A stretch of DNA of 64,000 nt from Antedon mediterranea (GCF_964355755.1 NC_092674.1:14329001-14393000); one strand, 5' to 3'; counted from the stretch's first letter, positions 45,728-56,681 are shown. Numbers and translations: made by a program. Notes: generated by a model not told the origin, from the sequence alone.

Positions 45728-45870
45728 TTTTATATTGTAATTTTTTAGATGTTTTTATATGAATGGTTTTATGCTATATTTGTTTTTATAGTGTTTTCTT
45801 TGTTATTATGACGAGCAATGAATTTCCTTTTTGAGGATCAATAAAAGTTATCTTATCTTATCTTATCTTA
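44551..45870 (+). mobile_element. Rex1-like LINE, young 5'-truncated copy
   Basis: The insertion sits between ttattcgcttt and acactcaacg. Unit 2 preserves the empty site at about 55,435. The 3' end is an (atctt)n run at 45,848-45,870. It is absent from unit 2, so it inserted after the unit duplication. Confidence 0.9.
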
Positions 45871-46613
45871 CACTCAACGTTTCATCCCCTCTTTTTAAAA
45901 ATCTACAATTCTGTTGTACAATTTCAAACATTCTTGTTTTGAAGATTTCGATATCTTGTCGCCCTTGCTTTAATCATTACTGCCTCGACTCTGTTATCTA
46001 AAACTTCAGTGTCATCCAAAAAACATGTACTTTTGCACGCTTACTTTACGCGGAAAATATTCGGACGGTTAGTTTAACACCTATTTCCCGTTTAAAAGTC
46101 GAAACTCATCTCATTGTAAGCTTTAATATCATGTACATAAACAACACTGAATGTGTTTCACACTTGCTATATCACTGCATCTCGAACATCTTGACCTGGA
46201 GAGGTTCGTCAGAATCCTGTTTGAGCAGAACGATTTATAACAATGACGTCACATATAATAGGACACCGGTTTTTGTAGAGAGTTCGAAATAGAAATGGTT
46301 AGGTTAGTCAGTGTGTGCTCTAAATTGAGCTGTTTTTACTTCACAATATCAAATACCTCAATTTGTTTGAAATCTATTAATTTTTTGCGATCATTGATTG
46401 TCTTCAATTTTTAATAGTGGTTCTGATTTTTAAACCATCTTGAGAACAATGTGAGCAGAGTTTGGATTTGATTTACGCATTATCTTTCTGAGCTTAATTG
46501 TTGAATCACGTACAGCTATTACTGCATCTGAAAATTTTGCATATTAAAGTTTAACTAAAATACACCATAGTACCCTGTGTTATCGGAGAAATATTCGAGA
46601 AAATATTACACAC
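45871..46613. other. Unit 1 spacer, no gene seen
   Basis: Continuous with unit 2 (55,436-56,185) at about 98% identity. No supported feature. Confidence 0.5.
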
Positions 46614-46754
46614 CTGTAAGTGTAAGTGCGCACTCATATTGCTTATAATAACTTTGAAAGCACGCTTCGGTATTGCCAATCGCAATGGTTTAGAGCAGGA
46701 CGCCAAACTGTAGGATATAGCTTTAGGATTGGGTGCAGGTAGTGGTGGTAACTG
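46614..46754 (-). CDS. Weak candidate exon, minus strand, unit 1
   Basis: 141 nt (47 codons), phase 0 at both ends, from a gttgatgttacag acceptor to a gtgtgt donor. The frame is QLPPLPAPNPKAISYSLASC, then SKPLRLAIPKRAFKVIISN and MSAHLHLQ. It is on the ankyrin strand, with the same phases, and is conserved in unit 2 (56,186-56,326) with one amino-acid change. The pyrimidine tract is poor, and the related DNA at 19.8 kb does not keep this frame, so it may be chance. Confidence 0.2.
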
Positions 46755-47077
46755 CTGTAACATCAACAGGGCTTAATTTTAACGAGAACACGGGGTAACG
46801 ACACATTTATCAAGAAAGATGCTCTTGATCATCATTTTTTAAATACGATGTATTTATAATTATATGGACCTCAACAAAATCCATCTAAAGTACCAGCAGC
46901 ATTGGTTGACAAACCCTTAATCTTCGATCACATACTGACCGTCATTAAGCTTTATAACCAGTCACATCAATGAGGAACTTAATTACACACTGCATTGTTT
47001 GCAAACTGGTAAGTAATACAACCCAACAACACTGTCATGATGTAATTAGGAAAAGAAGAAACAAAATGACTTCTTTC

Positions 47078-47109
47078 ATTGAAACATCAATTTTAATTGA
47101 TGTTTCAAT
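47078..47109. repeat. 32-nt hairpin, unit 1
   Basis: Arms attgaaacatcaatt and aattgatgtttcaat with a tt loop, unchanged in unit 2 (56,650-56,681). Confidence 0.9.
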
Positions 47110-47245
47110 AAAAATACATACAGGAGCTATTTTGGCTTGGTATTATGTACAAAAGCCCTAGAAAACATCTTATTTTATTGTTTTAGTTTTCTTCAGAAAT
47201 ATAACTTTTGATTTCATTTTTTAAACACGATATTTGTATTCGAGT

Positions 47246-47641
47246 ATTATCTTACTTGAATCTTACTTGAATCTTCGGGCTCTTGATTAAGGCAAATGCC
47301 TTTTAAACGCCCTCCATTTCTTCTGTATTTATCTAGAATTGGTAGCAAAATTTATCTCCCATTGCTCTGTCTTTGTTTAGTTGATCCTTGAATGCATTTA
47401 TGTTTTCTGCTTGTACTGTAGTGTGGTATAGATTGTTCCATGTGTTGACGATTCTACATGAAAAGGAGTGGCTTCTGATTTTCAGTCGGGCTCTTGGCTT
47501 TCTTAATTTGAATTGATGGCCCCTTGTTCTACTGTCCTCTCTAAAGTCAAAAAAGGTTTCGGCTTCAATATCATCCAAGCCCTTGATAATTTTAAACACT
47601 TGTATAATGTCCGCTCTCCTTCTTCTGTAATTCAAATTCCC
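47246..47641 (-). pseudogene. LINE C-terminal fragment and 3' end
   Basis: The minus-strand frame runs from about 47,641 to 47,333. It reads LNYRRRRADIIQVFKIIKGL, FFDFREDSRTRGHQFKLRKP, RLKIRSHSFSCRIVNTWNNL and AFKDQLNKDRAMGDKF. The RRxRxDxIQxFKI and TRGHxxKL and WNxL patterns are the familiar end of CR1/Jockey-group LINEs. The 3' end carries an (attcaagtaag)n repeat at about 47,246-47,275. The frame shows no stop but holds no catalytic domain. It is absent from unit 2, whose sequence diverges at 56,818. Confidence 0.75.
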
Positions 47642-47810
47642 CTTACAGCGAGAGGTTGCAGGTTCGAATCCAGCCAGAGACATTTTTTCATACAACTAAA
47701 AAATATGGAACTTTCGCCAATGAGCTATGCTCGACGCGATTATGAGATCATGTTCCGAATATGAGCACTGTTTCTATAATTTACAGTATGATTTATATAT
47801 AATTTACACA
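47642..47810 (+). repeat. tRNA-like repeat, partial copy
   Basis: Starts inside the anticodon arm (cagcgagaggttgcagg), keeps the B box ggttcgaatcc, and continues with the same ~125 bp 3' sequence as the full copy at 47,978 (one mismatch seen). It is probably the older member of a local duplication or a tRNA-headed SINE. Confidence 0.6.
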
Positions 47811-47977
47811 GTGCTACGCAACATCATTGATTTACATATACACAATATTATTTAAAAAACCGTTGCGAATTAAAGTTGGAATTTATTCTGACTTGTTAAG
47901 CCTCCACTGATTGTGAGGGCGTTTGTTGTATGAGAGAATGTATCTGGTGGGTGAAAATCTGTGATAATACCATACAT

Positions 47978-48049
47978 GGCTCTGTGGTCTAGTGGTATGA
48001 TACTCGCCCTGTAAGCGAGAGGTTGCAGGTTCGAATCCAGCCAGAGACA
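47978..48049 (+). pseudogene. tRNA-like sequence (tRNA-Pro-like body), followed by T6
   Basis: A 72-nt cloverleaf: acceptor ggctctg/cagagac with one mismatch, A box tggtctagtgg, anticodon stem ctcgc/gcgag, loop cctgtaa, T arm gcagg/ccagc with an A-A mismatch, B box ggttcgaatcc, then tttttt. The body resembles metazoan tRNA-Pro, but the loop would read TGT (Thr) and has C instead of the invariant U at position 33. I therefore treat it as a tRNA-derived repeat or pseudogene. Pol III initiation and termination signals look intact. Confidence 0.6.
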
Positions 48050-48157
48050 TTTTTTCATACAACTAAAAAATATGGAACTTTCGCCAATGAGCTATGCTCG
48101 ACGCGATTATGAGATCATGTTCCGAATATGAGCACTGTTTCTATAATTTACCGTATG

Positions 48158-48162
<5 letters not shown>

Positions 48163-48242
<80 letters not shown>
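48163..48242. repeat. (TA)40 microsatellite
   Basis: About 80 bp of uninterrupted TA immediately 5' of the second Penelope-like element. A shorter (TA)n preceded by the same gattta lies at its 3' side near 49,806. Confidence 0.95.
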
Positions 48243-48243
<1 letters not shown>

Positions 48244-48247
<4 letters not shown>

Positions 48248-49509
48248 ACAGCAGAAAACTTGGTTACTTCATTGTTTTAATCACTACAAAATTTACAGCT
48301 TGGTGCAAAAGGAACACTACATTCGATGTTACTATGGGTAGCTACGACGGTGCTGAAACATGCGAGTTAATTGGTCTGTTTCTGCTAGCCAAACTGGAGC
48401 CCAAGTACGGTAATAACATAGGATTGTACAGGGATGACGGACTCGCGGCATTTAATGAAACTCCTCATGTTATTGAAAAAATAAAAAAAGATCTCTGCAG
48501 CACATTCAAAGAACATAATCTAAAGATAACGATCGAAGCGAATAAGAAAATTATAAACTACCTAGATGTAACGCTTAATCTCAACGATGGAAGCTATAAG
48601 CCTTATTTAAAGGAAAACAACAAACCACGCTATGTTCATTGCAAAAGTAATCATCCAGCATCAATAATTAAGAACATCCCTGAAGGCATAAACAAAAGAT
48701 TATCAAACATTTCTTCGAATGAAACTGTTTTCAATGAATCAAAGAAACCGTACCAAGAAGCCTTGTATGAAAGTGGATACGACCACAATCTGAAGTACAA
48801 CCCGACCAATACCAGCGAACAAAATAATGTGAAGAAGACAAGGAAAAGAAATATCATCTGGTTCAACCCGCCTTACAGTGCCAACGTGAAAACCAAAATA
48901 GGGCACGAGTTCTTAAAGACTGTAGATGAATGTTTTCCACATAACCATGAGCTAAGAAAAATATTTAATAGAAACACCATTAAAATCAGCTATAGTTGTA
49001 TGCCTAATATAGGGTCTGTAATATCGGCCCACAACAAAAATGTATTACGTAATGATATGCCCTGTGATAACATCAAGCAATGCAACTGTCGACATGAATG
49101 CCCATTAGATGGGAAATGCCTAACCAGTGGTGTTGTTTATCAGGCAACAGTAACAACAAATGATGATGATAAAGTTGAAACATATGTCGGACTAACCGAA
49201 AACACATTTAAATGCAGATATAACGCACACAATAGTTCATTCCGTAATGTTAAATACAAAAACAGCACAACGCTTAGCCAGTACATCTGGAAGCTAAAAG
49301 ATGGTAACATAAAGTATAACATTAAATGGCGAATAATAAAGAAGTGTAAACCATATTCCAATGTTAACAAACGGTGTAATCTATGCTTACAAGAGAAGTA
49401 TTATATTATATGCAAGCCTGAAACCAGCTCACTTAACCATAGGAACGAATTAGTCAGTGCATGTAGACATAGGAGAAAGTTTCTACTAAAGTATCAGTTA
49501 TTTAGATAA
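48244..49509 (+). pseudogene. Penelope-like RT (partial) + GIY-YIG ORF
   Basis: Open for about 421 codons from the TA junction to TAA at 49,507-49,509. The first recognisable block is [20 protein letters not shown], then [15 protein letters not shown] and [19 protein letters not shown] (catalytic box YRDDGLA), then [17 protein letters not shown] and [21 protein letters not shown] linker holds a Cys/His cluster ([13 protein letters not shown]), followed by the nuclease: [20 protein letters not shown], then [21 protein letters not shown] motifs upstream of MGSYDG are missing through 5' truncation. The YRDDG and DGAExCEL style differs from P1, so it belongs to another branch of the superfamily. 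The existing frame has no stop or frameshift. Confidence 0.85.
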
Positions 49510-49653
49510 TAAGAATTTGGTTAACAATAGACTGTCCAGGAAATAGAGATGTGTTGTACTTGCTAATTAGCATACTATTGTTCACATAAACAGTTTGCCT
49601 TAAGACTTCATTATAGCTTTTTGTATTCACTTGTGACTATCATTCAGAGCCAA

Positions 49654-49697
49654 GCACCTGAAGATTGAGTTCATACTCATGAAACAGCCTGTAGTGC
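49654..49697 (+). ncRNA. Hammerhead ribozyme in the 3' region of P2
   Basis: All core parts are present. Stem I is gcac/gtgc. The core ctgaaga is at 49,658-49,664. Stem II is tgagt/actca with loop tcat, flanked by t-t. Then gaaa (49,681-49,684). Stem III is very short (acag/ctgt), closing on one c, followed by the cleavage triplet ending at a (49,693). Minimal hammerheads with tiny stem III are known from Penelope-like elements and are thought to act as dimers. Sense orientation agrees with the ORF. Self-cleavage is inferred, not shown. Confidence 0.8.
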
Positions 49698-49810
49698 AAT
49701 AAAATGTTCAGTTGGTAATTTACTAGCGTCTTTCATTTATTTATATTTGGCTCTACATTTTGTATCGAGCACTTTCGCTTTCATGGTCTGCGTTAAATTC
49801 ACCACGATTT

Positions 49811-50770
49811 ATATATATATATATCTCACAGGATGGATCTTTTTCATTTTGGAGGAGATGGTAATAACAGTCGTTTCAGCAAAGACATCTCCGAGTCGGA
49901 ATAAGAAAAAACAAAACATATACATAAATTGCACTGTTTTACGATGAAGTTATGTGGAGAAACCACTGTGATCTACTGTAGGTAAAGTAAACGATATTAG
50001 CTTCGATGGTTCACTATGGCAAGAAGCATTTCCGTTTTTGATGATCAACTTTAGATAGCATGGTAACCAACCTGGTGATGTTGCAACATGTTAAGATGCA
50101 TAGCCCTTAATGATTTATATGAAGTAGAATTTTCTAAAAAGAAATAATTCAATAAAGAGTCATAATACTGTAGGTTGAAGCCTTGCGACTACCAAAACAA
50201 AACTTTACTGGAATTTCATCAAGTCCACAAGATATAATAGTGTTTGGAGTATCAACCTTGACTTCAACTAATGGATGTGCTGTCTATAACGCAAAATCTA
50301 AAGAGACCTATCATCCAACGTCATCTCTAAAGTGAAACTATTTGCCAATTATTGCATTCATAACACAATTCTAAGTACTGAAGACGCTGGAAATTGCAAA
50401 CAGACTTTGTAAGCGAACGAGAAAAAGGTGTTAAAATGCTAAATGCTTCTCCGTGAGAGTTAAACACAGGAAAACACCAATCATATACGAACACAATCCT
50501 TTCTAGTATTTGAACTCAGTCAAGTTAGATTGGTCAACCCATATAAACTAAATCACCAATAAAGCAAACAGAATACTAAGATTGCGCAACATAAATCTCT
50601 ATAGTACAATTGTAGTAGGAATATTAAACTATAGCGTATAACTATCTTATTCGACCTTTAAGCTTGAGTAATGTTTTGACGCTTGGCCAAATCACGAATC
50701 GGACATGTACATGCTAATATTTGCAGCTAAACACATAGCACAATAATATGAGGATGCTTCGATGCAACCG
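49811..50770. other. Unit 1 end, with a faint LINE relic
   Basis: Matches 57,575-58,533. Around 50,525-50,720 a plus-strand reading with LDWSTHIN and NKANRILRLRNINL resembles the region after the catalytic domain of a LINE RT, but it is very decayed. Otherwise no gene was seen. Confidence 0.4.
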
Positions 50771-51654
50771 TTAGCCTAACAGTTTTGTGATTTTACGGAT
50801 TTTAGCACCGTGACCTCTGACTGCAGTTGATACAAATTGTTGCTCATTGTTTTATTTAGCTTAGATATTATCCTATTATATGCCTAGAAGAAGTGTGTTT
50901 TGTATGGTAAATACACATACGCCCGTATTCTTAAACCGGACTTTAGTCGTAGTTCGAGCTAAAACTTGATGAATGACATCATTTTAATTCATAAACAAAA
51001 CTTCAACTAAATCGGGGACAAAATCAGGCCAACCTCGACTAAATCGAGACGGATTTTGATCGATGAGGCAGGCTAAATCGCCGACTAAATGGTATTTAAT
51101 CAAGGTTTATAAAAAATATAACAGTCCTTGAGTTGTTATATTGGCCAGATATTGAAGAATGAAATATCTATTTTTATATTAGTTGAATTAAATATGCATT
51201 GGTATAATGTTGATGCAAATCATGTTTATTTACAACCGTATACAAATTACATAATTTTCTTCGCGCAAGTCCGCGATGGAACGTTTATAGCGTTTTCTTG
51301 TCACGCTATGAAGTACGTGATTCGTCGCGATCTTACTTTGTTGGAGGCCTATAAAATATGGAAGTTTTTGTTTGTTGTTAATGACAAGTACTTTACTTTT
51401 AAATTAATACTGATCTTGTTTCTATAATAAACGATTAAGATTATTTTTCATGTATAGTCCTGATGCGTAAAAAGTTTTGTTATAACAAAATGGAAAGTGA
51501 TATTAATTCGCAAAATGTCGTCTTTTATCATTGGCCAATTTTAATTTATAATATTTATTAAAATAGCCTTTCTTACCCAGACGTGTGAAACTCGACTAAA
51601 GCTCGACTTCATTAAGTCAAACTGCAAACTTGGACTACTTCGTTTATGAATCGA

Positions 51655-51923
51655 ATTTTTTTATTTTTTTTTATTTTTTTTTTTTTTTTTACCATATTTA
51701 ATGAGGGTGATCCATCCAGCTATTGCTGATCATTAGGGACCCTCAGAGGTTCACAAGACAAACATATACACAAGATGCTCTACATAAACAAAGTCTTATT
51801 ACAAGTCTTTGGGAGTGGAGTAATTTGGTCCTTAGAAAAAATCCTGACATGTGACGGGACTTGAACCCAGGACCTTTAGAGTGGTAGCCAAGCATCATAA
51901 CCACCAAGCCACAACTCCACTCC
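51655..51923 (-). mobile_element. tRNA-derived SINE, unit 2
   Basis: The orthologous copy of 36,628-36,898, differing mainly in the length of the T-rich end. Its shared position shows descent by unit duplication. Confidence 0.75.
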
Positions 51924-52458
51924 AAGTACTTTTGAAGTCGAAGTTCGAACTACGACAAAATTTCGGTTTAAGAATAACGGTCGTAAATGGCTATTTAAAT
52001 TATATAGAGTAGGGAAATATATTATAAAGAGCGTTTACCTTGGCAATAAGCAATTCAAAGTTGAATATTTTAAATGTGAACGTACCCCCCCCCCCCTCCC
52101 CCAACTTCATCAAATGTGCCATGACAAGGACAGTAATCGGTGATACCATACAAAACACACATTTGACATTGATTAAATTTAATTCAATAGTTTGGAGTCA
52201 TTTTATAACAAGTAATTTCCAGGGTTCGAATTGTATTCGATTAATAATTCAACGTGTCTGTATTATTTGTTCATGTCGATATGTATACTGCTGTACACAC
52301 AGCCTTGCCTACACTTATTTATTTACGCCGAAACTTCACAACAGTTCAGTAGAACCTCTCCTTTAGAACACCCTATTCAGGGAACGCGAACTCCGAATGC
52401 CTAAAGAAACAACACTACAAAAGCAAACAGAAAAATGACTAAATAATTATATTCATCA

Positions 52459-52539
52459 TTATTCGAACCCTTGCCGATGTTGTTGGCTCTTTACCATCAG
52501 ACACGTGAATGAACCTGTCATTTCTTCTGAAGGATCTGT
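52459..52539 (-). CDS. Candidate terminal exon of the ankyrin gene, unit 2
   Basis: The same 81-nt exon as in unit 1, with acceptor gtcctgctcag, frame TDPSEEMTGSFTCLM plus VKSQQHRQGFE, and TAA. No change from unit 1 was seen in the coding part. It lies 1.03 kb downstream of ankyrin exon 6 in the same phase. In unit 3 homology ends within this exon's stop region (60,069), so that copy is lost. Confidence 0.4.
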   Translation of the reverse strand, partial: TDPSEEMTGSFTCLMVKSQQHRQGFE

Positions 52540-53570
52540 CTGAGCAGGACAGCGAAACTCCCAAGCAGGTTAGTTTCACTAATTTTTTTTTTTTTTGAAA
52601 ATAATTAATAAATTTCACATGCCTTACCGTTACATAAAATGCAGAGTGTAAATAATCTCCGCGAAGCAATAGTAATTATGTCATTAACATGCATACTAGT
52701 CTGGAACAAAAATCTGAAAAGAGGCCTAGAAATCAAGATAGGGGAAGTGGAATGCTACAGGCAGTAAACATAGCCAGATATCAATCCCTTCTGATCACTC
52801 TAAGCTTTGTTGACACAATGTTTTGCCTAGTCTATACATCACTTCAAGTAGTCTTCTAATACTAATATCGGTATGTGTAATTTTCAAATGATATCACGAT
52901 TTTCAGCTAGACAACATCGACCAAATTTGCTTCACTCGTAACATCTCATCCCCTCCCCTTAAAACTCATGTCTACTATTCTGTTGTACCATACCATGATA
53001 CATTTCAAACATTCTTGTTTTGAAGATGTCGATATCTTGTCGTCTCTGCTTATCATTACAGTCTCAAAATCCACGTCAACATTGGCAAATGGTGGGGTAC
53101 CGCAGGTTGTGACTTATTTTTCTCTTTTCCATTTATATTTAATCAGAGTTTGCTCCGTTTATCCAGTAGGATTCACTCAGCTTTGTTGGCATGATACTTC
53201 TATCACTGTGACCATACTTGAAATGAGTATCTTGAATAACGAAATCAGCAATAGTTGGTCCCATAGAAATGAAAATTGGTTGCTTTTTGTCGGCTGGAAT
53301 TATATTGCTTTTATAGCCACAAAAATTGTCAGTACTCTGGTTTTCAGTGTCAACCACAAAAACATGTGAGAGGTACGACCGCCGTGCAGTTATCGACAGT
53401 ACAGTCATCCTCGCTACAAATTACAGTATCTATAATATGACCCGCATTGTGGTTGGTTCATTTACCTATATTATTACCGGCACGCCCATTAAATTGTACA
53501 ATTATTATTTTTTTTTTTAATCACACTGAATTATATAGCACCTGTTATTAATAACATTTGTAACACTTAC

Positions 53571-53669
53571 ATTGTTTGGAAGATCCACTTTAGCACCTGC
53601 CTCGAGCAAAATAGTGCAAACGTCTTTGTGGCCCTTTTCTGCAGCCCTATTTAAAGGTGACCATCCATT
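53571..53669 (-). CDS. Ankyrin-repeat exon 6 (33 codons), unit 2
   Basis: A minus-strand 99-nt exon; donor gtaagt at the complement of 53,565-53,570, acceptor ag at 53,670-53,671. It starts NGWSPLNRAAEKGHKDVC and ends EAGAKVDLPNN. It differs from exon 5 at three residues (first position, Lys/Glu before AGA, last position), all replacement changes. It is intact and in phase 0, with a terminal exon candidate at 52,459. Confidence 0.7.
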
Positions 53670-54047
53670 CTGAAAGAATTACAAACATCATGTTATTGTA
53701 GTCTTCTACAAAAAGCTAATTAATATTGTATTGAAATCAATTCTATGTGATCAAGAAAGATTATCTTAAAGGCCAGATGAGGGGAAAGAATTCCTATTAA
53801 TCTTACATTCCAATATCTATATTTTCCCCTAAGTTTCATAGTTTATGGGATTTTATTTGTAATTTGTCAGATGTTTTGCTCTACTCTGACGTAATTTGTT
53901 CTTCATATTAACATTATTGAGAACACTTTCGCATTCCAAGTAGTTCTCGGGTGGGGCTTGAACCCACGACCTCCAGATCACAGATCTTTCGCTGATGGCT
54001 AGTGGTTAGATTCGAGCCCAAAGTAAGCAGCGGGTACTGTACCAACA

Positions 54048-54137
54048 GGGTTGTAATTGTATTAATCTACTGTGGAGAGTAGGGCAAAACTCCATGACGC
54101 AAAGCTACTCCACAGTAGTTTAATACAATTACAACCC
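54048..54137. repeat. 90-bp hairpin element, unit 2
   Basis: Paralogue of 39,017-39,106, same arms and loop. Confidence 0.85.
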
Positions 54138-55036
54138 CCGATTTAATTTGTGTTACACAAGATTGTTGAAAATAAGCACTTTATTATCAGTCAAATTACA
54201 CAATAAAATATCTATTCTTTTGTACACAAATGTTGTAAATAGAGAGGCATTTTAATTTATTGATGATAAAAAGTTTATTATTACTGTAACCGAATTAGTC
54301 ATGATATACGATGAATTTAAATCAGTTTTTGCATCATGAGGTAAATATAAATACTGGTTCGTAATGTCCAACACTCCACACTAAACATGGCCATGCATTT
54401 AATACTAAACATTGTATTACATTGAAATGTCAGAATGTTATAATGTACTTGGTATCAAAACTATACTAATGGACCAAAAGGTGACATACACTTTTGTCAA
54501 ATCATCTCCTGTTTTGTATCGTTGGATAGATTTTAACTATGAAACTATTTTAACAATAATATTGTTTGTACACTATACGTATGATGTAGTAATTGTTTGT
54601 TTGTCATTGAAAGTAATGGTAAATGTATAATTTGTTTAGTGTCCCATATCGTTTATGAACGCGTTATAATTTTGATTCTGTTCTGGTTTTATGTGTAAAA
54701 GTGAAGATCAAAATAATTAAAATATTAGAAGTAATCGTGATCTTTGAAATTATAATCATGAATATTGTCTCCATGTTAATAATTTAAAGTAATATTTTTT
54801 TAAATTTTATGTAATTTACCCAGGCCTAAATAATATGAAAAAAAAAATCTTTTAAAAAACAATAGTACATATATATAATCCAAATGTGCATGTATATTGC
54901 TATGATATACATAATTAAATAACTTTCTCTCTGGCCTTCTGATTTAGGTGAAGTAGACATTATTTTATTATGACATACAGTAGTAACGTTCTACCGCTAT
55001 TTTGTATTTAAGATAATCATGTTCCTTTGTATTCAG

Positions 55037-55176
55037 TGCTACTAATCACCAACATCATTGATAGAGAACCAGATGTAAACAACAGACGCATCAGAGGTAA
55101 TTTAAATCGGACGACGAGGAACCCAAATCATCAACAGAGACAAAGGCGTCCACCAACTCACATTGGCTCCCTAGAG
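55037..55176 (+). CDS. Candidate internal exon, plus strand, unit 2
   Basis: Copy of 44,154-44,293 with the same acceptor and gtatgt donor. The 140-nt length and frame are unchanged, starting LLITNIIDREPDVNNRR. Absence of frame-breaking changes is weak support only, because the units are so similar overall. Confidence 0.3.
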
Positions 55177-56185
55177 GTATGTCAGTTTAAAAACATATCT
55201 TATTCTGAAGGAGCTGTCTAAGCAGGACTGCCAAGCAGGTTAGTTTCGCTAATTGTTTTTTTTTCGAAAAGAATTAATAATTCACATGTCGTATCGTTAC
55301 GTAAAATACAGAATGTACATAATCTCCGCGAAGCCATAACACTTATTTCATTACCATGTATATCTCACATCAAGTCGTCTTCAATACCGGTACGTGTCAT
55401 TTTTAATTCCGCTTGACCACATTATTCGCTTTACACTCAACGTTTCATTCCCTCTTCTTAAAAATCTACAATTATGTTGTACAATTTCAAACATTCTTGT
55501 TTTGAAGATGTCGATATCTTGTCGCCCTTGCTTTAATCATTACTGCCTCGACTGTCAGTACTCTGTTATCTAAAACTTCAGTGTCATCCAAAAAACATGT
55601 ACTTTTGCACGCTTACTTTACGCGGAAAATATTCGGACGGTTAGTTTAACACCTATTTCCCGTTTAAAAGTCGAAACTCATCTCATTGTAAGCTTTAATA
55701 TCATGTACATAAACAACACTGAATGTGTTTCACACTTGCTATATCACTGCATCTCGAACATCTTGACCTGGAGAGGTTCGTCAGAATCCTGTTTGAGCAG
55801 AACGATTTATAACAATGACGTCACATATAATAGGACACCGGTTTTTGTAGAGAGTTCGAAATAGAAATGGTTAGGTTAGTCAGTGTGTGCTCTAAATTGA
55901 GCTGTTTTTACTTCACAATATCAAATACCTCAATTTGTTTGAAATCTATTAATTTTTTGCGATCATTGATCGTCTTCAATTTTTAATAGTGGTTCTGATT
56001 TTTAAACCATCTTGAGAACAATGTGAGCAGAGTTTGGATTTGATTTACGCATTATCTTTCTGAGCTTAATTGTTGAATCACGTACAGCTATTACTGCATC
56101 TGAAAATTTTGCATATTAAAGTTTAACTAAAATACACCATAGTACCCTGTGTTATCGGAGAAATATTCGAGAAAATATTACACAC

Positions 56186-56326
56186 CTGTAAGTGTAAGTG
56201 CGCACTCATATTGCTTATAATAACTTTGAAAGCACGCTTCGGTATTGTCAATCGCAATGGTTTAGAGCAGGACGCCAAACTGTAGGATATAGCTTTAGGA
56301 TTGGGTGCAGGTAGTGGTGGTAACTG
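56186..56326 (-). CDS. Weak candidate exon, minus strand, unit 2
   Basis: Copy of 46,614-46,754; RLAIPKR reads RLTIPKR here. Same doubtful acceptor and gtgtgt donor. Confidence 0.2.
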
Positions 56327-56649
56327 CTGTAACATCAACATGGCTTAATTTTAACGAGAACACGGGGTAACGACACATTTATCAAGAAAGATGCTCTTGA
56401 TCATCATTTTTTAAATACGATGTATTTATAATTATATGGACCTCAACAAAATCCATCTAAAGTACCAGCAGCATTGGTTGACAAACCCTTAATCTTCGAT
56501 CACATACTGACCGTCATTAAGCTTTATAACCAGTCACATCAATTAGGAACTTAATTACACACTACATTGTTTGCAAACTGGTAAGTAATACAACCCAACA
56601 ACACTGTCATGATGTAATTAGGAAAAGAAGGAACAAAATGACTTCTTTC

Positions 56650-56681
56650 ATTGAAACATCAATTTTAATTGATGTTTCAAT
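56650..56681. repeat. 32-nt hairpin, unit 2
   Basis: Identical to 47,078-47,109. Confidence 0.9.

Larger units (their letters stand above)
48243..49805 (+). mobile_element. Penelope-like element P2 (5'-truncated)
   Basis: Lies between two TA runs that share gatttatatata, which may be the split target. It carries the RT C-terminal part, a GIY-YIG nuclease and a 3' region with a hammerhead ribozyme. It is not homologous to P1 beyond the shared domain order and is specific to unit 1. Confidence 0.8.
35696..50770. repeat. Tandem array unit 1 (15.1 kb with insertions)
   Basis: Begins ttagcctaacagtttgtgat. It aligns with unit 2 (50,771-58,533) along its whole length except for insertions at 39,943-44,083, 44,551-45,870 and about 47,246-49,810. 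Unit 2 has a different ~750-bp stretch at 56,818-57,575. Sampled identity outside insertions is about 97-99%. Each unit itself contains an older internal duplication: 37,490-38,050 resembles 44,300-45,980 (minus the LINE), with shared taatctccgcgaagc and gaagat.tcgatatcttgtcg. Confidence 0.9.

Noticed and set aside
47870-48058. 62-codon minus-strand ORF
   Set aside because: Antisense of the tRNA-like repeat.
36717-51925. 60-codon minus-strand ORFs starting MEWSCGLVVMMLGYHSKG
   Set aside because: These are translations of the tRNA-derived SINE head, a well-known source of spurious ORFs.
39381-54630. 72-codon ORF conserved in units 1 and 2
   Set aside because: The units are about 98% identical everywhere, so an open frame is expected by chance. 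No splice sites or known family.
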